From Candidatus Pelagibacterales bacterium (lineage in GTDB: Bacteria; Pseudomonadota; Alphaproteobacteria; TMED109), in contig PAZF01000002.1 in NCBI GenBank assembly GCA_002715505.1, forward strand, positions 1 through 64,000: a stretch of 64,000 nucleotides of DNA, given 5' to 3'. The position numbers and the translations under genes were made by a program. This document shows, in pieces, positions 43,379-52,141 of this stretch. A model generated the notes under the pieces. It searched no databases, was not told the origin of the DNA, and saw only the letters and a program-made list of their open reading frames with translations. The first letter of the stretch is position 1. The number at the start of each line of letters is the position of its first letter.

Positions 43379-43738
43379 TTATTTATCTATAAAAATACAA
43401 TTATATAAATATTTTTCACCTGTAGGAAATAGCATTGAAGCAGTCATTTTTTTCAAATTTATCAATCTATTCCAGTTAGTTTTCTTATTATGTAATGTAA
43501 TTATATTTTTATTAAAATTTACTATCCAATCTTTAGCAGCTCCTTTTTTAGAATAGCCTATCTCGTGCCATTTTCCTTTATAGTACCACTCAAAATAAGG
43601 GTTATGAATTCTAAAAATGTCGCTTCTTCCAGTACCTGTAGTTTCTTCACATTTTATTATTAAACTTTTACTTAAGTCTTGCTTGGCATTCAACTTAGAC
43701 CAGTAAAAGCATACTAAAAAGCTTAAAATATATTTCAT
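43379..43738 (-). CDS. Small secreted hypothetical protein, 119 aa
   Basis: ATG 43738 is preferred over a longer frame because a signal peptide follows immediately (ILSFLVCFYW, ending LNA). The mature part has two Cys (KCEE and YNCIF) and aromatic-rich strands (FEWYYKGKWHEIGY). No family recognised. Confidence 0.55.
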   Translation of the reverse strand: MKYILSFLVCFYWSKLNAKQDLSKSLIIKCEETTGTGRSDIFRIHNPYFEWYYKGKWHEIGYSKKGAAKDWIVNFNKNIITLHNKKTNWNRLINLKKMTASMLFPTGEKYLYNCIFIDK

Positions 43739-43861
43739 TTTAAGTATTATAACATACCTTAAGTGAACTTTTGAATACAACTATAAATAAAAAAATTATT
43801 TAATGATTTTACATTTATTTATTAATTAAAAATATTTACAAATTTTGACCAAATCTAAACT

Positions 43862-44203
43862 ATGAGTTATAGTAATAATGTTTTACATCATTTAAATATG
43901 TATATAAGGTTTGTAACATTTAAGTTTCCCTCAAAATCTAAAGCAGAAGCATTTATTTCTATGATGAGTACTCCAATATGGCAGGAAAAGTTTGATAGAG
44001 ATACAAAATGTATAGATCAAATTATTATTAGAAGCGGCGAAGGTAAATTAGCTGGGATGGGTATCTACAAAACAAAAGAAGACTTTCTTAAATCTTCAAA
44101 AATGTTAAAAGAAATGTTTGTGGATTTAGTGAAGTCATTTGAAGGAATTTTAGAATGGCATGATGGAAATGTTGTGTTTCATTATAAAAGAAAGAAAAAA
44201 TAG
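43862..44203 (+). CDS. Hypothetical protein, 113 aa, possible ABM-like ferredoxin fold
   Basis: A soluble protein whose pattern (RFVTFKFPSKSKAEAFISMM ... GMGIYKTKEDF) resembles stress-responsive dimeric alpha/beta-barrel proteins that monitor or bind small molecules. This is a shape-based guess. It lies alone between two minus-strand genes. Confidence 0.55.
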   Translation: MSYSNNVLHHLNMYIRFVTFKFPSKSKAEAFISMMSTPIWQEKFDRDTKCIDQIIIRSGEGKLAGMGIYKTKEDFLKSSKMLKEMFVDLVKSFEGILEWHDGNVVFHYKRKKK

Positions 44204-44230
44204 ATTAGATAATATCTGCAAGGTAATATA

Positions 44231-44350
44231 CTATTTTTTTTTATGCTTTTTTTTAAATTTAATTTCTAACCATTTGCTTAAAATACCTAAAGTAAAACCT
44301 ATAAATATGGCGAGTCCTATAACAATTATAATGTGTAAAAAAGTAGATAT
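44231..44350 (-). CDS. Small membrane protein candidate, 39 aa, non-standard start
   Basis: A minus-strand frame encodes one membrane segment (HIIIVIGLAIFIGFTLGIL) and a very basic tail (KFKKKHKKK). AGGAG lies six bases before an ATA codon at 44350, with no ATG/GTG/TTG available in frame. The composition looks real but the start is unproven. It sits downstream-side of family member F's stop, divergent from nothing obvious. Confidence 0.3.
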   Translation of the reverse strand: MSTFLHIIIVIGLAIFIGFTLGILSKWLEIKFKKKHKKK

Positions 44351-44366
44351 ATTAGTCTCCTAGCAA

Positions 44367-44849
44367 CTATTTTTTAAAATTTTTTAATTCTTGCAATAAG
44401 GATTTCTTAATATTGCATTTACTAATATGAAAGTTTCTTCCTTCCATATATCTCGCTACATAGGGGCATTTAAGCCCTATTAGTTTTTTATATCTTCCAG
44501 TTCCGTCAATATATTCAAGGGTACCTCCTCCTCCTACAGTTATATCTCTTTTATTTCTTTTAGCAATAAACCAAAACTTTTCATTTGTCTCACTTTTTCC
44601 ATATCCTACAGCCTCTATATCAGGAATTTCATCAAGCTTATCAACTTTTCCATTAGCTTCAAAAATTCCAATTTGGCCAACATTATCTTTCCACATGCCT
44701 TCTAAAGAAATAGTTTTATAACTGCTATTATTATCTAAAATTATATTACCTGTAACATTCATTTTAAAAAACCCCTCCATTATATAATCTTCTGATATTA
44801 AATGATAAGACCAAAAAAATAAAAGTAGAGGAAAAAAATATAATTTCAT
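44367..44849 (-). CDS. Secreted paralog family member F (two-Cys type)
   Basis: 160 aa; signal peptide of ~18 residues (ending LIS). Blocks: GMWKDNVGQIGIFEA (no Cys), GKSETNEKFWFIAKR (no Cys), YIDGTGRYKKLIGLKC and SKCNI with the last two Cys. A Gly-run (VGGGGTLEY) precedes block 3. Shares KFW and KKLIGLKCPY with members C and E. Function unknown. Confidence 0.72.
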   Translation of the reverse strand: MKLYFFPLLLFFWSYHLISEDYIMEGFFKMNVTGNIILDNNSSYKTISLEGMWKDNVGQIGIFEANGKVDKLDEIPDIEAVGYGKSETNEKFWFIAKRNKRDITVGGGGTLEYIDGTGRYKKLIGLKCPYVARYMEGRNFHISKCNIKKSLLQELKNFKK

Positions 44850-44947
44850 AATCTCTTATTATAATTAACAAAGTTAATACCACAATCAATAGTTTTGTAA
44901 TAGTCTCCTTATTTTGGTAAAGTAAAATAAAAATATTTATAACTAAA

Positions 44948-46723
44948 TTGGATAAAATAAAAAGAAAGCTGTCTACTATTCTAGCCGCAGATTGCGTTGG
45001 GTTCAGTAGTTATATGGACAAAAACGAAGAACTCACTCTTGCGTCTTTAAAATCTTGTAGAGCTATTATTGATAAAATTATTGATAAATATGGAGGTAGA
45101 ATATTTTATACTGCTGGTGACTCTGTAATTGCAGAATTCTCAAGTCCTGTTAATTCAATAAAAGCTGCTATAGAATTTCAAAAGTTAATTTTACAAAGAA
45201 ATAGATCACTTAAAAATAATTTCAAGTTAATGTGGAGAGTTGGTTTGCATTTAGATGATGTAATAATAGAAGGTGATAATATATTTGGTACAGGAGTTAA
45301 TATAGCAGCTAGATTAGAGGCATGCTGCACTCCAGGGCAAATATTAATTTCAACTATGGTAAAAGAACAAGTATTTAATAAAATTGAAGAAATAATTGTC
45401 GATGCAGGAACTAAAATTTTAAAAAATATTTCTGACTCTTATCAAACATTTGGGATAGCTCCTTCAGGTGATAAAGTAATAAAAACAGATGCACTTAAAA
45501 ATACAGCAAATCAAAAAAAAGCTAAAGCTTATAAACCGAAATTAGCTGTAATGCCATTTTCAAATATTAATAATGATAATGAAGGTGGTTATTTAGTTGA
45601 TGGCATAGTAGAAGATTTGATAACAGAGTTTTCTATGATTAAGGAATTAGATATAATTTCTCGACAATCATGCTTTGATTTTAAGGATAGTAAGACAGAT
45701 ATAAATGACTTTAAAAAGAGATTTTCATTAGATTACTTAGTTACAGGAAATATAAGATCTTCAGGAAAGAGGGTTAGGGTTTCAGTAGAACTTTCAGAAG
45801 CAAAAAATAGCAGCATCTTATGGAATAATAAGTATGATAGAGTTTTAAAAGATATATTTGAAGTTCAAGATGAAATAGTTAGAAAAATATCTTTAGCACT
45901 TTTAGGAGAAATAGAAATTTCTAGTTTAGAAAGAGCTAAACGAAAACCTACTGAAAGCCTAACATCTTATGAACTTCTACTCAAAGGTAAGGTATTACAT
46001 CATAAATTTGAAAAAGAAGCTTTAATTGAAGCAATAGAAACATTTGATAAAGCAATAGAAGCAGATAAAAATAATGGCCAAGCTTATGCATGGAAAGCTT
46101 GTGCTATAGGACAAGGCCTAGGAAGAGGATATTTAAAAGGGGATTTTAATAAAATTTGGAGCCAAGCAGAAATATGCTTAAAGAAAGCAAGAGAACTTGA
46201 TGACAACGATTTTGAGGTGCATAGATTATTAGCAGAGATAAAATTGAGTCAGAAAGACTTTAAGCTGGCAGAGAAACATGCAAGAAAATGCTATAAACTT
46301 GTTCCAAACGATCCTAGAGTATTATCAGTATATGGTGAAATACTAATAAGAACAGGCCAATCTGACAAAGGCATAGAAGCTTTAGAAAGAGCTTACGAAT
46401 TAGATCCTATAGCACCAGGAAAAGAAAATGAGGATCATAGAGTTTCGTCTTTATTATTAGGATATTTTTTAGTAAGAAATAAAAAATCCTGTTTGGAACT
46501 CATTTCCAAATTAGAAAATATTGACAAAAGATCCTGGCTTTTAACTGCAAAACTTTGCCATGATGAGGAATATAATTATTACAATGAACATTGGTATTTA
46601 TATGGTAAAAAAAAATTTTTCAATGCAGATTGGAATACAGAAATTAAGGGGTTCAAACTAAATAATGACAGTACTTCAAGTTCATTAACAAAATTTGTAA
46701 ATAATTTATTTGAAGAAAACTAA
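44948..46723 (+). CDS. Class III adenylate cyclase with TolB-like and TPR regions
   Basis: 591 aa from a TTG start. Residues ~8-170 are a class III cyclase: metal Asp15 (AADCVGFS) and Asp58 (TAGDSVIAEF), and the transition-state Asn/Arg region GVNIAARLEA. Residues ~200-310 are the TolB-N-like segment typical of this architecture (KPKLAVMPFSNI ... VTGNIRSSGKRVRV), then TPR repeats to ~500. Such proteins are soluble cAMP synthases common in Alphaproteobacteria. A CNB-domain protein at 38139 may be a receptor. Confidence 0.9.
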   Translation: MDKIKRKLSTILAADCVGFSSYMDKNEELTLASLKSCRAIIDKIIDKYGGRIFYTAGDSVIAEFSSPVNSIKAAIEFQKLILQRNRSLKNNFKLMWRVGLHLDDVIIEGDNIFGTGVNIAARLEACCTPGQILISTMVKEQVFNKIEEIIVDAGTKILKNISDSYQTFGIAPSGDKVIKTDALKNTANQKKAKAYKPKLAVMPFSNINNDNEGGYLVDGIVEDLITEFSMIKELDIISRQSCFDFKDSKTDINDFKKRFSLDYLVTGNIRSSGKRVRVSVELSEAKNSSILWNNKYDRVLKDIFEVQDEIVRKISLALLGEIEISSLERAKRKPTESLTSYELLLKGKVLHHKFEKEALIEAIETFDKAIEADKNNGQAYAWKACAIGQGLGRGYLKGDFNKIWSQAEICLKKARELDDNDFEVHRLLAEIKLSQKDFKLAEKHARKCYKLVPNDPRVLSVYGEILIRTGQSDKGIEALERAYELDPIAPGKENEDHRVSSLLLGYFLVRNKKSCLELISKLENIDKRSWLLTAKLCHDEEYNYYNEHWYLYGKKKFFNADWNTEIKGFKLNNDSTSSSLTKFVNNLFEEN

Positions 46724-46776
46724 ATTATATATTTTTTTTTTTACAATTTTTAATTATCTAAATTAATTATAAGAAA

Positions 46777-47067
46777 TCATTTTTTTAGTTCAATCTCAAC
46801 AAAAATTAAGACTTTACTGCTTTTATTTATGACATTATGTTCAACTCCTGCTCTTCTGAAGTATGACTCTGAAGCTATAAGTATAGCATCATTTTTATTT
46901 TCTTTTGCATCTATTAAAAGTATATTGCCTCCAATTATAGGTGTTATAACATAATCATATTCATGTTTATGCATTCCAGTTTCATCATCTGGCTGAAATA
47001 TATATTTAGTAATTCTTACCTGTTGATTATCAACTTGAACTTCTGATTTTGCCTTGTTTCTTTGCAT
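46777..47067 (-). CDS. Small cupin-domain protein
   Basis: 96 aa single cupin. GMHKHEYDYVITPIIGG gives the first metal motif (two His; the usual Glu is present as HEY) and RAGVEHNVIN the last His. Likely a metal-binding enzyme or sensor of unknown substrate. It converges on the cyclase gene. Confidence 0.8.
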   Translation of the reverse strand: MQRNKAKSEVQVDNQQVRITKYIFQPDDETGMHKHEYDYVITPIIGGNILLIDAKENKNDAILIASESYFRRAGVEHNVINKSSKVLIFVEIELKK

Positions 47068-47113
47068 AAAAATAATTTATCAAAAAATTATGCTAAAGCT
47101 TCCTTTATAATTT

Positions 47114-47323
47114 TTATTTATCAAGCCAGCTAGCGTCTGGAGATATAGCTTCTGATTTTATCTTTTTTTGTTTATTTAAAGTAAATACTATATTTTTATT
47201 ATTATAATTATCTTTTAAATCTATCTTATAATTAGGTTTAATGTTAGTTTTCCTACCTAATATGAAAGCCAATATTATAAAAATTAAAAATATAGTTATT
47301 CCCATTATTGGATGGTAACTCAT
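47114..47323 (-). CDS. Small membrane-anchored protein in the AhpCD operon
   Basis: 69 aa: one N-terminal membrane segment (about residues 6-23) and a basic polar tail ending SPDASWLDK. The start overlaps the ahpD stop by 4 bases (ATGA), so it is translated with the peroxide-defence operon. Not recognised. Confidence 0.6.
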   Translation of the reverse strand: MSYHPIMGITIFLIFIILAFILGRKTNIKPNYKIDLKDNYNNKNIVFTLNKQKKIKSEAISPDASWLDK

Positions 47324-47841
47324 TTAATAACCTTCATTATATTCGCAATAGCATTAATAATAGAAGCTACTCTTGCAGCGGTTTGTATAACCTGTGTTGA
47401 AATATTATTTTCCCTTAAAACTATTTCGTGTGCATTTATACATTTGCCACACCCTATAATTACAGCAACAGCTAAACAAAGCAATTCAAAGTCAGGTTTA
47501 TTCATTTTGTGTTTTGAGAGATATTGCATTCTTAAATTAGCTGGCATTGAAGAATAATTATGTTCTGTTGCTAAATGTGTAAATCTATAATAAATAGCAT
47601 TCATCGACATAATTGAATATGCTCCATAGACATCTTCCATAACAACTGGATCAATATGTTCTTTTACTTCTTTCAAAGCAGCTTCTTTTAAAACTTCATC
47701 TTTTGTTGCTAAACACGAAATTAATATTATTGAGTATAATTGCTGTTTATCTAATATATTTTCATTAAGAACTTTAGAATAGTTTAATTTGATATCTTTA
47801 GCATACTCAGGAAAAGTTGTTAATATTTCTGAAACATTCAT
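47320..47841 (-). CDS. ahpD: Alkylhydroperoxidase AhpD-like protein
   Basis: 173 aa, all-helical AhpD fold. The active site is Cys131-Gly-Lys-Cys134 with His138 (IGCGKCINAH). AhpD reduces AhpC during peroxide turnover. It follows ahpC by 11 bases in the same operon. Confidence 0.9.
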   Translation of the reverse strand: MNVSEILTTFPEYAKDIKLNYSKVLNENILDKQQLYSIILISCLATKDEVLKEAALKEVKEHIDPVVMEDVYGAYSIMSMNAIYYRFTHLATEHNYSSMPANLRMQYLSKHKMNKPDFELLCLAVAVIIGCGKCINAHEIVLRENNISTQVIQTAARVASIINAIANIMKVIK

Positions 47842-47852
47842 ATTAAATATTA

Positions 47853-48398
47853 TTAAATAGTATCCCCACCAACAGGTCTGTTACATGGACATAATTCATC
47901 TGTTTGTAGTGCATCAAGTATTCTCAAAGTCTCAGTGGGGTTTCTTCCTACATTTAAATTATTTACGGTCACATGTTGAATAATATTATGTGGATCAACA
48001 ATAAAAGTAGCTCTTAAAGCAACACCCTCTTCCGACCTGATTCCCAATGCATCTACTAGTGTTCCTTCAGTATCCGCAAAAGACCATTGATTAAGTTTAT
48101 TTAAATCTTTATGATCTCTTCTCCAGGCTAATTTACAGTGCTCATTATCTGTGCTACCTCCCAATACTACACAATCTCTATCTAAAAAATCTTGGTTTAA
48201 TTTTGCATACTCTACTATTTCTGTAGGACAAACAAATGTAAAATCCTTAGGATAAAAATAAATAACTTTCCATTTATCTGGAAATGATTTTTCATCGATA
48301 TTTTCAAAAGCACTTTCTCCATTTTCTTCATGCTCATGGAATAAAGGCTTAACGCCCACAACATTAAAATCATCAATTTTTTCTCCTACGCCTTTCAT
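47853..48398 (-). CDS. ahpC: Peroxiredoxin AhpC
   Basis: 181 aa 2-Cys peroxiredoxin that reduces hydroperoxides. Peroxidatic Cys57 is in DFTFVCPTE; the resolving Cys is in the C-terminal ELCPCNRPVGG (Cys170/Cys172). AGGAGG precedes the start by five bases. With AhpD downstream and a Fur box upstream of the operon, this is an iron-linked oxidative-stress system. Confidence 0.94.
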   Translation of the reverse strand: MKGVGEKIDDFNVVGVKPLFHEHEENGESAFENIDEKSFPDKWKVIYFYPKDFTFVCPTEIVEYAKLNQDFLDRDCVVLGGSTDNEHCKLAWRRDHKDLNKLNQWSFADTEGTLVDALGIRSEEGVALRATFIVDPHNIIQHVTVNNLNVGRNPTETLRILDALQTDELCPCNRPVGGDTI

Positions 48399-48406
48399 TT
48401 TTCCTC

Positions 48407-48871
48407 CTAATGTAAAGTATTATTAAGTTCATACAACTGACCTTCATGTAAAAAAGATTTGCTATGTAGATCAATATTAGTATTAAGATTAGCATTTTTA
48501 AAGGCAATAGCCAAACTTTTAGCACTATTTGTAAAATGCTCTTCAACATTATCTAAACACCACATTTTAATAAAATATTCATTATTTATTTTTTCTTTCA
48601 TGTGCTCATTTATACAATAAATAAGATTAAGCTCTATTTGAGTTAAGCACTGTGAACAGATAGGTTGCAAATTTAATATTTTCATTTTTTTAAGAAAAAA
48701 TAAAAAATTATTTAATAATATACTCCCCTTTTCAATGCCTACTTTTTCATAAGCTAGATTAATTAGATCATATTTATTAGGGTTTGTTCTACAACTTCCA
48801 TTTATAGATAATCTAGATGTCCATAATAAGAGCTGTGCACCGAAAGGTAAATCGTGATATTTTATTTGCAT
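48407..48871 (-). CDS. Hypothetical Cys-containing protein, first gene of AhpCD operon
   Basis: 154 aa from ATG 48871, preferred because the longer frame crosses the promoter and Fur box. Five Cys are scattered through it (for example SCRTN, CSQCL, YCINEH, WCLDN), which could bind iron, an Fe-S cluster or heme; this is inference. A homologue beside AhpCD elsewhere would support a role in the same response. Eight bases separate it from ahpC. Confidence 0.6.
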   Translation of the reverse strand: MQIKYHDLPFGAQLLLWTSRLSINGSCRTNPNKYDLINLAYEKVGIEKGSILLNNFLFFLKKMKILNLQPICSQCLTQIELNLIYCINEHMKEKINNEYFIKMWCLDNVEEHFTNSAKSLAIAFKNANLNTNIDLHSKSFLHEGQLYELNNTLH

Positions 48872-48901
48872 AGTTATAATATATATATAAATTATATTTT
48901 T

Positions 48902-48920
48902 GCAAATGATAATCATTATT
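48902..48920 (-). promoter_or_regulatory. Fur box of the AhpCD operon
   Basis: GCAAATGATAATCATTATT matches 16 of 19 positions of the classical Fur consensus GATAATGATAATCATTATC. It lies ~30 bases before the operon start at 48871, overlapping the AT-rich promoter region, so Fur (or a relative) with iron should repress the operon. Confidence 0.75.
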
Positions 48921-49004
48921 AATGAGAATAGTTACCATTTTTTATAATAAATAATAATAAAATTAAATCAAAATATTACAAAAAACTTATAATCTTAATT
49001 TAAA

Positions 49005-49443
49005 CTATTGTATCAATTACTTTTTTTATATCCTTTGCAGAAAAGAATATATTGAATTTATATTTTAGTGCATAAGTACATTTGGAGCCTATTATACTTT
49101 CTATTTACCTGTACCTTTAATTATTGTCATTTTTCATACTTCTGCCTCCATATCAGATAATCTGATATCTTTTTCATATAATTTATCATTATACTGATCC
49201 GTATATTCGCAAAAATATTACATATTACTATATTTTGTTCAACGACCAGTATTCCTTGACAAGTTCTCCCCCATAATTACCTAGACTATCTTCCCAAATT
49301 CCATAATTGCTGAAATTAACCGCTTTAATATCAATATTAAAATTTATGTTATTTGCTATTAGTAAATCCTGAGTATTTAAAGCTCCAATCTTTTGGTAAA
49401 GCACGTTTTGAATAATCAAAAATACTAATATCAAAACTATCAA
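49005..49443 (-). pseudogene. Secreted paralog family member H (frameshifted pseudogene, four-Cys type)
   Basis: Family blocks are visible in three frames: GIWEDSLGNYGG (frame 1), TCQGILVVEQNIVI in a shifted frame, then FCEYTDQYNDKLYEKDIRL in frame 1, a stop, KGTGK, more stops, and IGSKCTYALKY. So Cys of blocks 1, 2 and 3 can be found but the gene is broken by at least two shifts and several stops. It shows the family also loses members. Confidence 0.75.
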
Positions 49444-49555
49444 GAGACTTATGTATTTATAATAAACTTATTCAAGCTATCTATACATACCTAAAATAAT
49501 CTGGAAAAACCTTTAAATCAAAAGCAAATTAAATTTTTAAAAATCTTAAATACAA

Positions 49556-49981
49556 TTACAAGTTACTTAATAATGCTTTTAACTTTCTACTTCCTTTGCC
49601 TCCTATATCGACACCAGAAATAGAATTTTTATTTGATATATCATCTCCTACAACTACTAAACCTATCATTCCCATAATACTATGAGGTGAACAAACATAT
49701 AAATATATACCAGGAATATCGAACTTTATAGCAACCTCTTTATTGATGTAAGATTTAGGAGGTAATTCAAAGCCAGATGGACCAGCAATAAATTCAACAT
49801 TATGCCCTCCATCTTTTGGTACCCATTTTATTGTATCTCCAACAGCAATATTTGCAACATCCTTACTATAAACCATCCTCTGACCGTCGTCTCTCTTATT
49901 AAGCATATCAATAACTATTTCAGCTGAAAATCCAGCAAGTGTAAACATAAAAGACATAAAACTAATGATAACGTATTTCAT
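49556..49981 (-). CDS. Pseudoazurin-type blue copper protein (copy 2)
   Basis: 141 aa, same length as copy 1 (13391). Signal peptide ends SA at residue 20. Ligands His60, Cys97, His100 and Met105 are all kept (GHNVEF, CSPH, MGMIG). It shares the unusual basic C-terminal tail. It lies directly beyond the family pseudogene in the accessory region; two pseudoazurins may serve different partners. Confidence 0.87.
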   Translation of the reverse strand: MKYVIISFMSFMFTLAGFSAEIVIDMLNKRDDGQRMVYSKDVANIAVGDTIKWVPKDGGHNVEFIAGPSGFELPPKSYINKEVAIKFDIPGIYLYVCSPHSIMGMIGLVVVGDDISNKNSISGVDIGGKGSRKLKALLSNL

Positions 49982-50224
49982 AAATATTCCTTTCCATTAT
50001 AATATAGTATTAAATTCTATAAAAAAAATAAATTTAAATCATTAATTTTAATTTTTTTTTAAGAATTATTTTTAAGAATTATTTGTTTAAGAAAAAAAAG
50101 CACTATCATTTGCATTTTTAATTTGTTAACTTATTATGAAAATAATAATAAATTCTTTTACTTTAATGCAATTAATATAAATTAATCTATTATAATTTGA
50201 TAACTTTACACAAGGAATAATATT

Positions 50225-50434
50225 ATGTTTACTGGAAAAGTAAAATGGTTTAACAGTCAAAAAGGATATGGATTTATTTCACCAGATAATGGAACTAAAG
50301 ATGTATTTGTTCACATATCAGCATTACAGACTGCTGGAATTACTTCACTAAAAGAAAATGATGCAGTTAGTTATGATGAAACTAGAAATAACGGAAGAGT
50401 ATCTGCTGGGAATCTTAAGCTCATTGAAAGTTAA
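50225..50434 (+). CDS. Cold-shock protein (CspA family)
   Basis: 69 aa single S1-like cold-shock domain. RNP1 KGYGFISP and RNP2 DVFVHISAL are intact, preceded by GKVKWFN. It binds single-stranded RNA/DNA and melts structure. AAGGA site upstream. The ~240 bases before it may hold the long leader typical of csp genes, but I see no definite element. Confidence 0.94.
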   Translation: MFTGKVKWFNSQKGYGFISPDNGTKDVFVHISALQTAGITSLKENDAVSYDETRNNGRVSAGNLKLIES

Positions 50435-50763
50435 TTATACATAGCAATAATTATTTTTAAGTTAACTCTCTTTTCACTTTAAATATTAATTAATTTTATT
50501 GAAACTGAAACTCTGTCTATATTTTGGTTATTCAATTTATATTTTAATTATTTTGAAACATATGCTGTAAATTTAAGCCTATGATAGTAACTTTGCATAG
50601 TTACAATAGCTTAGATAAATACTATTTATAAATAGTATAGTATTTATTATAGTAAAAAAATTTAAAATAAGTTTTCCAATCAATTTAGAAATTGAAAAAA
50701 AAGTTAATAAAAATAAATAATTAATTTTTATTTATCTTACTACTCTAAGACTTTTAAGCTTGT
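50435..50763. other. 329-base spacer with palindrome
   Basis: Contains the perfect 20-base palindrome ATACTATTTATAAATAGTAT (50619-50638) and a smaller GTAACT/AGTTAC hairpin (50587-50604). No gene is seen. The palindromes may form transcript-end hairpins or protein sites. Confidence 0.45.
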
Positions 50764-51015
50764 TTATTTTAAATTTGTTACAGAACAGGTCCAAAATATG
50801 TAACTTCTGTGATGGTATTCCCTATTTTCTATTCTTAAAACTCTATTATTATTGGAATCAAATATGTCAGAGGCATCTACCAAGTCTTCTTTTAATGAAT
50901 CAAGTTGTTGATGGCATTCTTCTAGATTCTTATAATATGCAGGAATAGTAATATCAGGAGCCTTACTAAGACTCCCCATATAGACAACAGATATAACTAA
51001 TGCAACTTTTACCAT
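50764..51015 (-). CDS. Small secreted hypothetical protein, 83 aa
   Basis: A short signal-like N-terminus (VKVALVISVVYMGSLSKA) followed by a charged domain with two Cys (EECHQQ and WTCSV) and a helix-like middle. No family recognised. The two Cys could pair after export. Confidence 0.5.
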   Translation of the reverse strand: MVKVALVISVVYMGSLSKAPDITIPAYYKNLEECHQQLDSLKEDLVDASDIFDSNNNRVLRIENREYHHRSYIFWTCSVTNLK

Positions 51016-51241
51016 TATATAATTTAAATTTTATTCATATTGTATTTATATGATATTAAATTTCAGTTTAGTTATTTGCTATTGATTATTCAATAGTAAA
51101 AATAAAATTGCTGGTTTCATTGATCTTGTAACAAGGGTATATAAAAAATTCTAAAGAATTACTACTGTAATAGCAGAAATTTATTTTGTTATCCCATTTT
51201 TAAATAATTTATTTAACGCTATATGTATTAAATAAAGTTGA

Positions 51242-51706
51242 TTATTCGATAATTATCACACCTTTCATTCCCATTTTGGCATGAGTTATATTATTTTTTT
51301 TGTCTTTTACTTTACAGTTTAAATCATCAAAGTAACCCGTTTTTACAGGCACAAACCACCATTCTATTTCATGGTTTGGCCATACTTCAACTTCATTAAT
51401 CAAGCCTTTAATCTCTGCTAATTTTTTATTATTAATATTTATTTGAATTTTTCTTGTAAAAATTGCTTTTGAAAAAGAGTCTGATGAAAAATAATGCTTT
51501 GAGTCACTTGTATTTTTTATGATTAGTTTATAAAGATTTCCGGTAAAGAATTTAATCTCTCTTGGTTCAAAAAAATGATGTTTTCCAGAAACTCCTTTCA
51601 AAATTATAGTTTTTACAATTGGGTTTTGTCTGGTTAGGTCTTTAGAGTTTGTATAACTAACCAAACAATAAAAATTTAGTATAAAAAGTAATAGTAAATG
51701 CTTCAT
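51242..51706 (-). CDS. Secreted cupredoxin-like protein
   Basis: 154 aa with signal peptide (to about SYTNS). Elements of a cupredoxin: FTGNLYKLIIKN, HYFSSDSF (His), then TGYFDDLNC (Cys) and THAKMGMKGVIIIE (His/Met) at the end, so a copper site with His, Cys, His, Met is plausible although the spacing between Cys and His is longer than in pseudoazurin. It lies 3 bases after the DsrE-like gene. Confidence 0.65.
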   Translation of the reverse strand: MKHLLLLFILNFYCLVSYTNSKDLTRQNPIVKTIILKGVSGKHHFFEPREIKFFTGNLYKLIIKNTSDSKHYFSSDSFSKAIFTRKIQININNKKLAEIKGLINEVEVWPNHEIEWWFVPVKTGYFDDLNCKVKDKKNNITHAKMGMKGVIIIE

Positions 51707-51709
51707 AGT

Positions 51710-52063
51710 TTAATAGCTAATAACTCTGGTATCTGCCAGAGAGCAGGCTTTATGAAAATCATTCATACCTCCAAAAATAACTTTTTCCAGGCAATCTTTT
51801 TCGAAAATATTTCTAATTTCAGCACACGGCTTACAAATAAGCAGACTTGCATTATTATCGTTTATAAATTCTTCAAACCTATTAGGAGGTCCGACTGGAA
51901 TTATATTTTTGGCAAAACCTTTTAAAGCTAAATGTACAGCGTCATGAAATAACATAATAGTAACTTTATCTTTTACTTGAAGAGCTGATGCAGCAAAAAT
52001 AAAAGGTAACATAGCTTTAGTAGGATCTGTAGGACCATAGCTTGCAGAAATAGCAAAATGCAT
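51710..52063 (-). CDS. DsrE family protein
   Basis: About 117 aa. ATG 52063 is preferred over 52075: GGAG lies six bases before it and the family N-terminus MHFAISASYGPTDPTKA starts there. ICKPCAEIR holds two Cys near residue 75-78, as in sulfur-carrier DsrE/YchN proteins; RNIFEKD and VIFGGMNDF complete the fold. Possible sulfur-transfer role, not proven. Confidence 0.78.
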   Translation of the reverse strand: MHFAISASYGPTDPTKAMLPFIFAASALQVKDKVTIMLFHDAVHLALKGFAKNIIPVGPPNRFEEFINDNNASLLICKPCAEIRNIFEKDCLEKVIFGGMNDFHKACSLADTRVISY

Positions 52064-52141
52064 AATTTTCTCCATTTTAAAATATTATAAATTAATATAT
52101 TTATATACATATATTATAATTTAATTTAATTTAAGTTAATT

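Noticed and set aside
44160-44363. Plus-strand 67-codon frame after the 43862 gene
   Set aside because: It overlaps the 3' end of the better-supported gene in another frame and looks random.
51077-51101. CTATTGA/TCAATAG hairpin in the 51016-51241 spacer
   Set aside because: A 7-bp stem is common in sequence this AT-rich and has no T-run or gene-end position that fits well.
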